From Facklamia sp050409585 (GTDB lineage: Bacteria > Bacillota > Bacilli > Lactobacillales > Aerococcaceae): a stretch of 64,000 bases of DNA. A program made the position numbers and the translations under genes. How positions within the stretch are numbered: the first letter of the stretch is position 1; each line of letters opens with the position of its first letter. The stretch spans positions 1 through 64,000 of the forward strand of contig NZ_JBNUPE010000008.1 of assembly GCF_050409585.1 (NCBI RefSeq), in the 5' to 3' direction. Shown one piece after another: positions 44,597 through 53,277 of this stretch. The notes below the pieces were generated by a model that saw nothing but the letters and a program-made list of their open reading frames with translations, made no database searches and was not told the DNA's origin.

Positions 44597-45475
44597 ATGA
44601 GTATTAAGAAAATTTTCTTAATATTTTTACTTCTACTTATTTTTCCTTTTGACAAAGCGGTGGCTTTAGCTAAATACAATTTACCAGAATTGAGTCAGAT
44701 TGATGCGATAAAATCAAATGCTAGTGTTGATGAATTAATTGATTCAATTCCTGCTGAGGGAAATTTAAATGATCCCAATTTACTTTTGGTGAATCCAAGC
44801 AACCCAATCAACAATCAAATTGAAGTTGATTTAGTTACTTCAATTGAAGGAATTCCATATGCTGCTAACATTGAAGAAAAACTTAGTCAGCTGTTACAAG
44901 CAGGTTTGGAGGATGGTTATCTATTTACAATTATTTCAGGATACCGTTCGACAAATCAGCAAGCAGGGTTAGAAAGTTCTAGAAAACAGTCTTTAATGGC
45001 GGTCGGTTATAGTGAATCAGAAGCGAGATATTTAACCAATTTATATACAGCACCAGCAAATGCCACAGAGCATATGACTGGGCTCGCTATTGATATATTA
45101 GGTCAAGATTGGACCAGCATAGGAGGAGGCTTAACTGAAAATTATAGCGAAACGGCATCGGCCCAATGGTTAGTAGAAAATGCAGCCAATTTTGGGTTTA
45201 TTTTAAGATACCCTCAAAATAAGACAGAAATGACTACTTTTAATTTTGAACCTTGGCATTATCGCTATGTAGGTCAACTAAATGCGCAATTTATGATGGA
45301 ACATGGGCTTACTCTTGAAGAGTACCTAGCCCTTATTGAAGAACGTGACCGGCGTAAAAAAATTGAAAAAGTAAAACAAGCGGCTGAAAATCAAGCGGTT
45401 GATGAAGCAAAAAGGTGGTTAGAAGAACAAAAGAAAACGATTGATAAACTGTTTTATAACTCATCAACTGATTAA
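44597..45475 (+). CDS. VanY-type D-alanyl-D-alanine carboxypeptidase (M15B)
   Basis: 292 residues from ATG 44597 after GAGGTGAT. A hydrophobic signal (about residues 5-22, IFLIFLLLLIFPF) directs export. The M15B zinc domain spans about 90-235: SGYRSTNQQ, then HMTGLAIDI (zinc His and Asp) and EPWHYRYVG (catalytic Glu and zinc His). It trims D-Ala from peptidoglycan stems. A basic, helical tail (about 245-292, rich in Glu, Lys and Arg) follows. It sits just behind the terminator of the polysaccharide cluster, so it probably has its own promoter. It is a wall enzyme, not evidence of vancomycin resistance. Confidence 0.88.
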   Translation: MSIKKIFLIFLLLLIFPFDKAVALAKYNLPELSQIDAIKSNASVDELIDSIPAEGNLNDPNLLLVNPSNPINNQIEVDLVTSIEGIPYAANIEEKLSQLLQAGLEDGYLFTIISGYRSTNQQAGLESSRKQSLMAVGYSESEARYLTNLYTAPANATEHMTGLAIDILGQDWTSIGGGLTENYSETASAQWLVENAANFGFILRYPQNKTEMTTFNFEPWHYRYVGQLNAQFMMEHGLTLEEYLALIEERDRRKKIEKVKQAAENQAVDEAKRWLEEQKKTIDKLFYNSSTD

Positions 45476-45504
45476 ATGACAAAGAGCTTGTGACCGAAGT
45501 TAGC

Positions 45505-45553
45505 TAAAACACCGTCCTTAACACTGTTAAACAGCGTTAAGGACGGTGTTTTA
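45505..45553. terminator. Bidirectional terminator
   Basis: Perfect 18-bp arms, TAAAACACCGTCCTTAAC (45505-45522) and its complement (45536-45553), with a 13-nt loop, followed by GTTTTA on plus; the A-run on the left gives a U-run on minus. It separates the convergent VanY and chromate-transporter genes. Confidence 0.9.
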
Positions 45554-45633
45554 GTTTTATTAAATAAACAAAGAGTTGCCTACCTTCTGTTTAATATAAC
45601 CCTAAAAAGGACAAATGAGTAACAACTAATTTT

Positions 45634-46188
45634 TTAAAATGCATGATAAATCAAATTAACAATCCCTGCAGAAATCATAATCACGATGGGGTTAGCTTTA
45701 AACTTATTAAGTAATAGCATGGCTATAATAAAAATTACCAACATTAACCAATTAGGGTCCATCCAAACAACAGTCTCTTTTTGCCAAATAGCATTCACAA
45801 AAATTGATAAGCCCGAACTAGCTATTAAGGCAATCACTATAGGCCTAAGGATAAAAAGGGTATCTTGCATTAAACTTAGTTTTTGAAAACGCTGATAAAG
45901 ATAGGCTAAAAAAGTCACGATAATTATCGATGGTAAGGTACAGCCGATAGTAGCAACTATTGCACCACTGACACCACCGATTTGAGTACCAATAAAAGTA
46001 GAGGCATTAATAGCAATTGGACCAGGTGTCATTTGTGAGATTGTAATTAGATGACCAAATTCTTCTAAAGATAGCCAATGCTCTTGGTGAACAACCAAGT
46101 CTTCAATCAAAGGCAAAGCAGCATAGCCACCACCAAAAGAAAGTAAGCCAATATTTAAAAAAGTAAGAAATAGTTCCCAATAAATCAA
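45634..46188 (-). CDS. Chromate transporter family protein, half-size (second)
   Basis: 184 residues, one CHR domain. The family start SFGGGYAALPLIEDLV and EFGHLITISQMTPGPIAINASTF are clear. Five to six membrane segments. Bacterial long ChrA proteins hold two CHR domains; here the two halves are separate genes, of which this is the second, 4 nt behind the first. The pair would form a heterodimer. Transport of chromate is known for some members, but other small anions are possible. The gene is followed by the bidirectional terminator. Confidence 0.88.
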   Translation of the reverse strand: MIYWELFLTFLNIGLLSFGGGYAALPLIEDLVVHQEHWLSLEEFGHLITISQMTPGPIAINASTFIGTQIGGVSGAIVATIGCTLPSIIIVTFLAYLYQRFQKLSLMQDTLFILRPIVIALIASSGLSIFVNAIWQKETVVWMDPNWLMLVIFIIAMLLLNKFKANPIVIMISAGIVNLIYHAF

Positions 46189-46192
46189 GTAA

Positions 46193-46744
46193 TCACCTCT
46201 TCAAATAAGAATAAATAAAGCCACCACATAAAGAAATAAGAATTAACCATGAAATCGGGAAGTTAAAATAACTAACTAAAATGAGTGCGCTTATAAAAAT
46301 GAGAATTAGATACTTTTCTTTTTGTTTAACAAGATCTTTGATCATGGTATAAACAACAGAAACAATTACCGCTGCTACTCCCGCTTGCATTCCTTCTAAC
46401 ATCCAAGCCACCCATTGATTTTCAATAAAGACCTGATAAAAATGTGCAATGATAGAGATAATTGCAAAAGGAGGAAGGATAGTGGCAAAAACAGTGGTGA
46501 GAACACCGAGCCATCCTGCTAATTGATAACCTACAATCACCGCGGCATTAATAGCGATTGCCCCTGGAGAAGATTGAGCGATTGCGATTAAATCGAGCAT
46601 TTGATTTTCTTCAAACCAATGATAGTCATCAACAAATTGCTTTTTCATAAGACTTACAATTACATAACCTCCACCAAAGGTAAAAGCACTTAATAGAAAA
46701 GTCACTCTAAACAATTTGATATAAAATTTCAAATTTTTTTGCAA
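46193..46744 (-). CDS. Chromate transporter family protein, half-size (first)
   Basis: 183 residues, one CHR domain. TFGGGYVIVSLMKKQFV and MLDLIAIAQSSPGAIAINAAVIVGYQ are the diagnostic parts, with five to six membrane segments. It forms a pair with the next gene. The start is TTG at 46744 behind AGGAGTGAT. A 15-bp palindrome TACAAGGAACTTGTA (46756-46770, plus strand) lies next to the ribosome site and could hide it or bind a regulator. A good promoter lies at 46787-46815. Confidence 0.87.
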   Translation of the reverse strand: MQKNLKFYIKLFRVTFLLSAFTFGGGYVIVSLMKKQFVDDYHWFEENQMLDLIAIAQSSPGAIAINAAVIVGYQLAGWLGVLTTVFATILPPFAIISIIAHFYQVFIENQWVAWMLEGMQAGVAAVIVSVVYTMIKDLVKQKEKYLILIFISALILVSYFNFPISWLILISLCGGFIYSYLKR

Positions 46745-46786
46745 AAAATCACTCCTACAAGGAACTTGTAAAATCAGACAATTTAA

Positions 46787-46815
46787 ATTATAGAAAGAAA
46801 AGTAAAAATTGTAAA
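46787..46815 (-). promoter_or_regulatory. Promoter of the chromate-transporter pair
   Basis: Minus strand TTTACA, 17-nt spacer, TATAAT; one of the best matches in the window. It lies back-to-back with the promoter of the kinase-like gene. Confidence 0.75.
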
Positions 46816-46829
46816 CTAGAGCTTAGGTA

Positions 46830-46857
46830 TGACAAGAACATTTATAAGACCTATAAT
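46830..46857 (+). promoter_or_regulatory. Promoter of the ATP-NAD kinase-like gene
   Basis: ATGACA (46830-46835), 16-nt spacer, TATAAT (46852-46857), 31 nt before the ATG at 46889. Confidence 0.6.
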
Positions 46858-46888
46858 AGAATAGAAGATTATTGAGAGGAGAGAATTA

Positions 46889-48004
46889 ATGAAAAAATTA
46901 GGAATTGTAGTAAATCCCATTGCTGGTATGGGAGGACGAGTTGGTTTAAAAGGTACCGATGGTAAAGATGTATTAACTGAGGCGATTAAGAGAGGAGCTA
47001 ATCCTGAGGCCCCTTTAAAAGCCTTGAAAGCGCTCAAAGAATTAGCTCCTCTTAAAGAAGAATTAATTGTATATGTTGCTTCTGGTAAAATGGGAGAAGA
47101 TTTAGTAAAAGAAACCGAATTGAATTATGAAGTGATTCATCAAATCGATGGTGACAGTATGGCGAAGGATACCATTCATTTAGTTGAAAAATTTCAAGAG
47201 AGAGAGGTGGATTTAATACTTTTTGCAGGAGGCGACGGAACGGCACGTGATATTGCTTCAGTTACTCAACTTGCTATTCCAACGATTGGGATACCAGCGG
47301 GTGTTAAGATTCATTCTCCTGTTTATGCAGTGACACCGGAACATGCCGGTAAGTTAGCTTTGAGGTATTTGAAAGACAAGGAATTGTCTCTAAAAGATGA
47401 GGAAGTTATTGATATTGAAGAAGATGCATTCCGTAGGGATGAAATAATTACTAAAGTCTATGGATACCTAAGTGTTCCTTATGATGAAAGTCATTTACAA
47501 AATTTGAAATCACCTACTCCTCAATCGGATGAGGCAGCAAGAGTTTCTATAGCGCTTGATATTATAGATAGAATGGAAGAAGATGTCTTCTACATTATTG
47601 GCTCTGGTTCAACAGTTGCTCCGGTAATGTTAGAGTTAGGTCTGGAACCAACATTATTAGGTGTTGATATCATTCGAAATAAAAAAGTTGTAAAAAAAGA
47701 TGTCTATGAACAAGAGATTTTGGATATCATTGGGGACAAGCCAGCTAAATTGATTGTTACACCGATGGGTGGTCAAGGATATCTCTTTGGCCGAGGCAAT
47801 CATCAATTATCTGACAAGGTTCTTGCCAAGCTAGATAAAGAGGATATTATAATTGTTGCAACACCAGGAAAATTAAACACCTTAAAAGGTCAACCGCTTT
47901 TAGTTTATACAGGTAATCGTGAAATTGATGAAAAATTAGCTGGTTATCATAAAATTTTACTAGGATACCATAACTCCAGAATGTATAAGGTAAGTGCAAT
48001 TTAA
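46889..48004 (+). CDS. ATP-NAD kinase-like protein (AcoX/COG3199 type)
   Basis: 371 residues. The nucleotide motif is GGDGTARDI (about 112-120) in the strand-loop FAGGDGTARD, as in NAD kinase. The N-terminal KKLGIVVNPIAGMGGRVGLKGTDG is typical of the AcoX/PpnK-like group, which is distinct from housekeeping NAD kinase. The precise substrate of this group is not settled. It lies directly before fhs and the glycine-cleavage genes, separated by a 300-bp region, so it may provide NADP for the one-carbon enzymes; that is inference. GAGAGGAG supports the start. Confidence 0.75.
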   Translation: MKKLGIVVNPIAGMGGRVGLKGTDGKDVLTEAIKRGANPEAPLKALKALKELAPLKEELIVYVASGKMGEDLVKETELNYEVIHQIDGDSMAKDTIHLVEKFQEREVDLILFAGGDGTARDIASVTQLAIPTIGIPAGVKIHSPVYAVTPEHAGKLALRYLKDKELSLKDEEVIDIEEDAFRRDEIITKVYGYLSVPYDESHLQNLKSPTPQSDEAARVSIALDIIDRMEEDVFYIIGSGSTVAPVMLELGLEPTLLGVDIIRNKKVVKKDVYEQEILDIIGDKPAKLIVTPMGGQGYLFGRGNHQLSDKVLAKLDKEDIIIVATPGKLNTLKGQPLLVYTGNREIDEKLAGYHKILLGYHNSRMYKVSAI

Positions 48005-48304
48005 GAAATAACGAAAATTTTGTGAAAAAAGATTAAGTTGACCAAGTGGTTATCACTATATTAATAACAACTTTCATCTATTAAATAGCGGTTGTGAAAA
48101 GCACAACTAACTTTCTTTATTGATAATATAAACAAATTTAGTACTTGCTTACATAAAAATGTTTGTGAAAAAACCGAATTGCAAGCTAAAAATGCAATTT
48201 TTTAAAAACTGTCTGCAAAATGTAAGAGTTTCCTAACGTTTTATGGTATGATGAAAGATGCATAGAGATACTATGTGATTTATCTAAAGGGGGAAAAGAT
48301 TTTA
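48005..48304. promoter_or_regulatory. Regulatory region before fhs
   Basis: This 300-bp gap holds three copies of TTGTGAAAA (48020, 48092, 48163). A hairpin AATTGCA/TGCAATT (48177-48199) is followed by T6. TGG-TATGAT (-10 at 48247-48252) is the likely fhs promoter, and the palindrome CATAGAGATACTATG (48261-48275) lies just after it, where a repressor could bind. I see no glycine-riboswitch motifs here. Confidence 0.5.
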
Positions 48305-49975
48305 ATGAAGACAGATATTCAAATCGCACAGGAAGCTAAATTGCAACCAATTGAAGATGTGGCTGCAAAGTTAGGTATTTCTAATGATGTATTAGAGCCT
48401 TACGGTAAAACAAAAGCTAAAATCGATTTTACTAAATTAGATATGGATAACAAGGACTTAGGAAAATTAATTCTTGTTACAGCGATTACTCCAACTCCTG
48501 CTGGTGAAGGCAAAACAACTACTTCAATCGGCTTGGCAGACGGAATGTCTAAAATTGGTAAGAAAACAGCAGTTGCTTTACGTGAGCCTTCATTAGGACC
48601 AGTATTTGGTATTAAAGGTGGAGCAGCTGGTGGTGGATACGCACAAGTTGTTCCAATGGAAGATATTAACTTACACTTTACTGGAGACTTCCACGCGATT
48701 GGAGCAGCAACTAACTTAATCGCTGCCTTATTAGATAACCACATCCACCATGGTAACGCATTAGATATTGATACAAACCGAATTGTATGGCGTCGTGTTG
48801 TCGATATGAACGACCGTCAATTACGTAATATTGTAAATGGATTAGGCCGTCGTGTTGATGGAGTAACACGTGAAGATGGTTACGACATCGTTGTAGCTTC
48901 TGAAGTAATGGCAGCATTCTGTCTATCTAATAATTTACAAGAATTAAAAGAAAAATTAGGTAATATGATCGTTGCTTACACTCGTAAAGATAATAAGCCA
49001 GTTACTGTTAAAGATATTAATGGTGCTGGAGCTGCAACTGCATTACTTAAAGATGCAATCAAGCCAAATATTGTACAAACTTTAGAAGGGACACCAGCTT
49101 TTGTGCACGGTGGACCATTCGCAAACATTGCTCATGGATGCAACTCAATTATTGCAACGAAACTAGCAATGAATTATGCAGATTACACAATTACTGAAGC
49201 TGGTTTCGGTGCAGACTTAGGTGCTGAGAAATTCTTAGACATCAAATGTCGTCAAGCAGGGATAGCTCCTTCAGCAGTTGTAATCGTTGCAACAATCCGT
49301 GCATTGAAGATGCATGGTGGAGTTGATAAAAAAGAATTAGGACCTGAAAATGTAGAAGCTTTACGTAAAGGTATGCCTAACTTAATGCGTCACATTAACA
49401 ATATTAAGAATGTGTTCGGATTAAACCCAGTAGTAGCTATCAATGCGTTCCCAACTGATACAGATGCCGAAATTGAAGCATTACGTGAAGAATGTGAAAA
49501 AGAAGGCGTTAAAGTTGTTCTTTCAACTCACTTCTCTGATGGAGGTGAAGGTGCAACTGAACTAGCTAAGGCTGTAGTTGAAGCATCTGAAAAAGAAAGC
49601 AACTTTAAGTTTGCTTATGATGTAGAAGCTTCTATCGAAGAAAAACTTGAAACATTAGTAACTAGAATCTACGGTGGTGCAAAAGTTGAGTTTACTTCAG
49701 TAGCTAAGAAGAAAATTAAGCAATTCACCGAGCAAGGACATGGTAAATTACCAATTTGTATGGCTAAAACGCAATATTCATTCTCCGATGATCCTAAATT
49801 ATTAGGAGCTCCAGAAGGATTTACTGTTACTATCCGTGACTTAACCGTTTCTGCTGGTGCAGGCTTCCTAGTTGCTATGACAGGTGACATTATGAAGATG
49901 CCTGGCTTACCAAAAGAACCAGCTGCTAACCGTATTGATGTTGATGAAAAAGGTAACATTGAAGGATTGTTCTAA
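48305..49975 (+). CDS. fhs: Formate-tetrahydrofolate ligase
   Basis: 556 residues from ATG 48305 behind AAAGGGGGAAAAG; the frame is open to 48275 but that extension is not conserved. It joins formate and tetrahydrofolate with ATP, or runs backward to make ATP from formyl-THF. The P-loop TPTPAGEGKTTTSIGL (about 64-79) and REPSLGPVFGIKGGAAGGGY (about 96-115) are intact, as are GDFHAIGAATNL and the C-terminal MPGLPKEPAANRIDV. It opens the one-carbon cluster; folD follows after a terminator-like hairpin. Codon use here looks more biased than in the polysaccharide genes, as expected of a well-expressed gene. Confidence 0.97.
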   Translation: MKTDIQIAQEAKLQPIEDVAAKLGISNDVLEPYGKTKAKIDFTKLDMDNKDLGKLILVTAITPTPAGEGKTTTSIGLADGMSKIGKKTAVALREPSLGPVFGIKGGAAGGGYAQVVPMEDINLHFTGDFHAIGAATNLIAALLDNHIHHGNALDIDTNRIVWRRVVDMNDRQLRNIVNGLGRRVDGVTREDGYDIVVASEVMAAFCLSNNLQELKEKLGNMIVAYTRKDNKPVTVKDINGAGAATALLKDAIKPNIVQTLEGTPAFVHGGPFANIAHGCNSIIATKLAMNYADYTITEAGFGADLGAEKFLDIKCRQAGIAPSAVVIVATIRALKMHGGVDKKELGPENVEALRKGMPNLMRHINNIKNVFGLNPVVAINAFPTDTDAEIEALREECEKEGVKVVLSTHFSDGGEGATELAKAVVEASEKESNFKFAYDVEASIEEKLETLVTRIYGGAKVEFTSVAKKKIKQFTEQGHGKLPICMAKTQYSFSDDPKLLGAPEGFTVTIRDLTVSAGAGFLVAMTGDIMKMPGLPKEPAANRIDVDEKGNIEGLF

Positions 49976-50004
49976 AAAGAATTGATTCTAAGATAAAATT
50001 AATA

Positions 50005-50038
50005 GTCGAGCGAGTAAATTTTTGCTCGTTCGACTTTT
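50005..50038 (+). terminator. Hairpin between fhs and folD
   Basis: GTCGAGCGAG (50005-50014) pairs with CTCGTTCGAC (50025-50034) with one G-U, followed by TTTTAC. It may partly end fhs transcripts, so folD may be made at lower level or from a second start. Confidence 0.65.
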
Positions 50039-50069
50039 ACAGTGTATTGAATAGAAAAGGGAGGATCTT

Positions 50070-50924
50070 ATGGGTAAGATTTTAGATGGTAAAGAAGTTG
50101 GGAAAGCAATTCGCGAGCGTACTCGACAAGAAGCAGAAGCTTTAAGAGAAAAAGGGATTGTTCCTAAATTAGTAGTGTTACGTGTCGATGAAAACCCTTC
50201 TTCCATGGCTTATGAAAAAAATGCTATGAAAGTAATGGAAAAATGTGGAATCGAAGCAGAAGCTCGTACTGAATTGGATGCTAAGACCACCGAAGATGTC
50301 TTAAAAATTATCGATGAATTAAATGCAGATAAATCTGTGTCAGGCGTTATCATTATGCAACCATTCCCTGAAGGAATTGAGCGAGCAGAAATTGCTGAGC
50401 GCTTAAATCCATATAAAGACGTAGATGCCTTGAACCCAGTTAACTTAGGTAAGCTAATTAACAATGATCCAACTGCAATGGCTCCTTCTACAGCACAAGC
50501 TTGTATCGAAATTCTTGATTACTATGACTATGAATTAGAGGGTGCTGAAGTTTGTGTTATTGGTTCATCACCAGTTGTTGGTAAGCCATTAGCAGTTATG
50601 TTATCAAACCGTAATGCAACTGTTTCAAATACACATGTCTATACTAAAGACAACACTATCCACACTACTTTAGCTGACATTGTGGTCTCAGCTACCGGAG
50701 CTTTAGGACTTGTTGGCCCTGACTACATCAAAGAAGGTGCAACAGTAATTGATGTTGGCTTTGGTTACAAAGATGGTAAGGCAACTGGAGATGTTCGCTT
50801 TGATGAAGTTGAGCCTAAAGCAAGTGCTATCACTCCTGTCCCAGGTGGTGTTGGTTCTGTAACAACAGGTGTTCTGGCTTCACAAGTTGTTAAAGGTGCT
50901 AAGCTTCTAAATGGCTTAGAATAG
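50070..50924 (+). CDS. folD: Bifunctional methylene-THF dehydrogenase/cyclohydrolase
   Basis: 284 residues. It converts 5,10-methylene-THF to methenyl-THF (NADP-linked) and then to formyl-THF. The active-site Lys is in SMAYEKNAMK (about 47-56), and Gln-Pro in GVIIMQPFPEG. The nucleotide motif is VIGSSPVVGKPLAVML (about 165-180), and PVPGGVGSVTTGVL closes the fold. Start after AAAGGGAGG. fchA follows after 9 nt, giving a second potential cyclohydrolase in the same operon. Confidence 0.96.
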   Translation: MGKILDGKEVGKAIRERTRQEAEALREKGIVPKLVVLRVDENPSSMAYEKNAMKVMEKCGIEAEARTELDAKTTEDVLKIIDELNADKSVSGVIIMQPFPEGIERAEIAERLNPYKDVDALNPVNLGKLINNDPTAMAPSTAQACIEILDYYDYELEGAEVCVIGSSPVVGKPLAVMLSNRNATVSNTHVYTKDNTIHTTLADIVVSATGALGLVGPDYIKEGATVIDVGFGYKDGKATGDVRFDEVEPKASAITPVPGGVGSVTTGVLASQVVKGAKLLNGLE

Positions 50925-50933
50925 GAGCGCGTA

Positions 50934-51560
50934 ATGAAAGAATTAAAAGTCACAGAATTTATTGACAAGTTAGCTTCTAATGATCCAACTCCTGGTGGAG
51001 GGGCTGCAGCGGGCGTTACAGCTGGATTGGGTATTGGTGCTATTTTGATGGCTATGATTTTCTCGCAAAGTGATAAATTGTCTAAAGAGGATCAAACTTT
51101 TCTTGCTAAAAAAATTGAAGAGTTTGAAAAAAGTAAAGAGATTTTTGTGAACATTATCGACCGCGATGCAACTGAGTTTGAACCACTTTCTAAAGCGTAT
51201 GGTATGCCGAGAGCAACAGACGTAGAAAAACAAGTGCGTAATGAAGCAATTCAAAGTGGGTTAGTAATTGCATCTCAACCTCCAGTTGACTTGATTTCAG
51301 AAGTCAGCCAAATTGTGGAGGGCTTTGACAAGGTTATTCCTTTAATTAAAAAAATCATCGTTTCCGATGTTGGTGTAGGTCTTCAAATGTTACGTTCGGC
51401 TGTTCAGGCTTCTTCATTAAACTTATATATTAATGGAGGACAGCTTAAGGATAAGGAAAAGCAAGAAGAGTATTATGAGCTTGCTAACAACAAGGTCGCT
51501 GAATTGTCCTCTCAATTAGATGAATACTACGCACAAGTCAAAGATATTTTAATCAAGTAA
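50934..51560 (+). CDS. fchA: Methenyl-THF cyclohydrolase / cyclodeaminase-like protein
   Basis: 208 residues, the FTCD-C/cyclodeaminase fold. The N-terminus has SNDPTPGGGAAAGVTAGLGIGAI, which is the diagnostic part, followed by long helices. Free-standing members of this family in Firmicutes with fhs and folD act as methenyl-THF cyclohydrolase. GGAGCGC precedes the start, 9 nt after folD. It duplicates the second activity of FolD and so may shift the balance towards formyl-THF. The alternative, formimino-THF cyclodeaminase in histidine or purine breakdown, is less likely here because no such genes are near. Confidence 0.85.
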   Translation: MKELKVTEFIDKLASNDPTPGGGAAAGVTAGLGIGAILMAMIFSQSDKLSKEDQTFLAKKIEEFEKSKEIFVNIIDRDATEFEPLSKAYGMPRATDVEKQVRNEAIQSGLVIASQPPVDLISEVSQIVEGFDKVIPLIKKIIVSDVGVGLQMLRSAVQASSLNLYINGGQLKDKEKQEEYYELANNKVAELSSQLDEYYAQVKDILIK

Positions 51561-51578
51561 GGCGAAGGAGATAGTATA

Positions 51579-52715
51579 ATGACAAACGTTCAATTAGATG
51601 AAAATGGATTGAAAAAAACACCTATGTATGACTATTACATCGAAAAAGGATGCAAGATTACAGATTTTGGTGGATGGGGATTACCAATTCAAATCACCAA
51701 AATTGCTGAGGAGCACGAGGCAGTTCGTAATGCAGTAGGTTTATTTGACGCTTCACATATGGGAGAGGTTCGTGTTAAATCGGCTAAGATGAATGCTTAT
51801 GACTGGTGGAACGGATTAATCACTAATGATGTGCATAAAGCTACTTTCAACGGAAAAGCTCAATATACCGCTGTATGTAAAGAAGATGGCGGCATCTTAG
51901 ATGATTTGATTTATTACCGCCGCAATGATGACGAGTTTGTTGCAACTCCAAACGGCTCTAACCGTGAAAAGATTGTTCAATGGATGCATGATCATAATCA
52001 AGAGGGTCAAGTTGAGATCACAGATGAAACTTATGACTGGGGATTAATCGCTGTTCAAGGACCAAATGCTGAAGAATTATTGGCTCGCATTACAGATACT
52101 AACTTGAAAGAGATTGAATATTATTCTTATAAGCAAGATCAAGTAGTAGCTGGTTTTGATCGTGTTCAAATCTCACGTACTGGTTATACCGGTGAAGAAG
52201 GTTTCGAACTATATATTCCAGCTGAACATATGCTTGAGATTTGGAAGAAATTAGTTGAAGAAGGTCAAGATTTAGGTGTTAAAGAATGTGCGCTAGGAGC
52301 ACGTGATACTTTACGCCTTGAAGCTGGTTTACCACTGTATGGCAATGACTTCGATGAGAGCGTCAACCCAATCGCAGGTGGTATTGCATTTGCAGCACCA
52401 AAAGCTAAAGAAGCAGATTACATCGGAAAAGAAGCAATTGCTGCTTATCGCGCCGGCGATAAGAAAGAAGCGTCTCGAGGATTTAAGATTGACGGCAAAC
52501 AAATCGCTCGTCATGGTATGGAAGTTAAAAATCAAGAGGGTGAAGTGATTGGGGTAGTAACATCAGGAACGAAATCACCTACATTAGGATACCCTCTAGG
52601 TTTCATGCGTGTTGCCACTGATTATAAAGTTGGTGATAAAGTAATTATCGATATCCGCGGTAAAGAAATTGAAGCAGAATTAACTAAGAAAGACTGGTTA
52701 GCTGCTAGTAAGTAA
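51579..52715 (+). CDS. gcvT: Glycine cleavage T protein (aminomethyltransferase)
   Basis: 378 residues. It moves the C1 unit from lipoyl-H-protein to tetrahydrofolate and frees ammonia. Family cues: the N-terminal GWGLPIQ and GLFDASHMGEVRV, the middle VQGPNAEELL and YTGEEGFELYIP, ALGARDTLRLEAGLPLYGND and the C-terminal TSGTKSPTLGYPLGFMRV. It is complete. Its gene follows fchA after 18 nt and precedes gcvH by 83 nt. Confidence 0.96.
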   Translation: MTNVQLDENGLKKTPMYDYYIEKGCKITDFGGWGLPIQITKIAEEHEAVRNAVGLFDASHMGEVRVKSAKMNAYDWWNGLITNDVHKATFNGKAQYTAVCKEDGGILDDLIYYRRNDDEFVATPNGSNREKIVQWMHDHNQEGQVEITDETYDWGLIAVQGPNAEELLARITDTNLKEIEYYSYKQDQVVAGFDRVQISRTGYTGEEGFELYIPAEHMLEIWKKLVEEGQDLGVKECALGARDTLRLEAGLPLYGNDFDESVNPIAGGIAFAAPKAKEADYIGKEAIAAYRAGDKKEASRGFKIDGKQIARHGMEVKNQEGEVIGVVTSGTKSPTLGYPLGFMRVATDYKVGDKVIIDIRGKEIEAELTKKDWLAASK

Positions 52716-52798
52716 ATTTAAACTAAAGTGGTTTCATTTTTGTTAAATGTTTGATAAAATGAGCACATAAACAATTTTAAGAAAAGGGGTCATTTATA

Positions 52799-53158
52799 AT
52801 GTCACAAGTATTTTTTACAGAAGAACACGAATTTATTGAAATTTTAGCACCTAACAAAGCACGTGTAGGTATCACTGCTTTTGCTGCAGAGCAATTAGGA
52901 GATATCGTTCACGTTGAATTACCAGAAGTCGACGATGAATTTGATGCTGAAGAAGAAATCGCAACAGTAGAATCTGTTAAATCTGTATCTGAAGTATACG
53001 CACCTTTTGCAGGTAAAGTAGTTGCGGTGAACGAAGAGTTAGAAGATGCACCAGAATCAGTTAACGAAGATGCTCAAGGTAAAGGATGGTTCTTCGAAAT
53101 TGAAACTGAAGAAGACATCGATACATCAGAATTCTTAACTGAAGAGCCAGCTGAATAA
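52799..53158 (+). CDS. gcvH: Glycine cleavage H protein
   Basis: 119 residues, the lipoyl carrier that shuttles the aminomethyl group between P and T proteins. The lipoylation Lys is in VESVKSVSEVYAP (about residue 61-62). It is complete, with an acidic C-terminal tail. A weak -10 (TAAAAT, 52755-52760) is seen in the 83-nt gap before it, so it might be made at high level independently. No lipoate ligase or L-protein (lpd) gene is in the window. Confidence 0.96.
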   Translation: MSQVFFTEEHEFIEILAPNKARVGITAFAAEQLGDIVHVELPEVDDEFDAEEEIATVESVKSVSEVYAPFAGKVVAVNEELEDAPESVNEDAQGKGWFFEIETEEDIDTSEFLTEEPAE

Positions 53159-53181
53159 TCATAAATTTTAAAGGTTTGTTT

Positions 53182-53208
53182 ATTAGAGTGACTCTATGTC
53201 ACTCTAAT
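53182..53208 (+). terminator. Hairpin between gcvH and gcvPA
   Basis: Perfect 11-bp arms ATTAGAGTGAC (53182-53192) and complement (53198-53208), loop TCTAT, followed by ATTTAAG. The U-run is weak, so it may be a partial terminator or an mRNA-stabilising stem that raises gcvH above gcvP. Confidence 0.6.
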
Positions 53209-53277
53209 ATTTAAGTCAAAATTGCTATTAATTTAAAAAGTACGAATTAAAGAAAAAAATAGACTAAGGAGCAGATC

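Noticed and set aside
44597..45475. Vancomycin-resistance operon
   Set aside because: Only a VanY-type carboxypeptidase is present; no vanH, vanA, vanX or VanRS. Such genes are common wall enzymes.
48005..48304. Glycine riboswitch before the glycine-cleavage cluster
   Set aside because: The long gap invites it, but I see neither the paired aptamer core nor the GGAGAG-like conserved segments; the likely promoter also lies only about 55 nt before fhs.
48400..48744. Minus-strand ORF opposite fhs (114 codons)
   Set aside because: It is a shadow of the well-conserved fhs frame, with no ribosome site and no recognisable content. Other long antisense frames in the window were rejected for the same reason.
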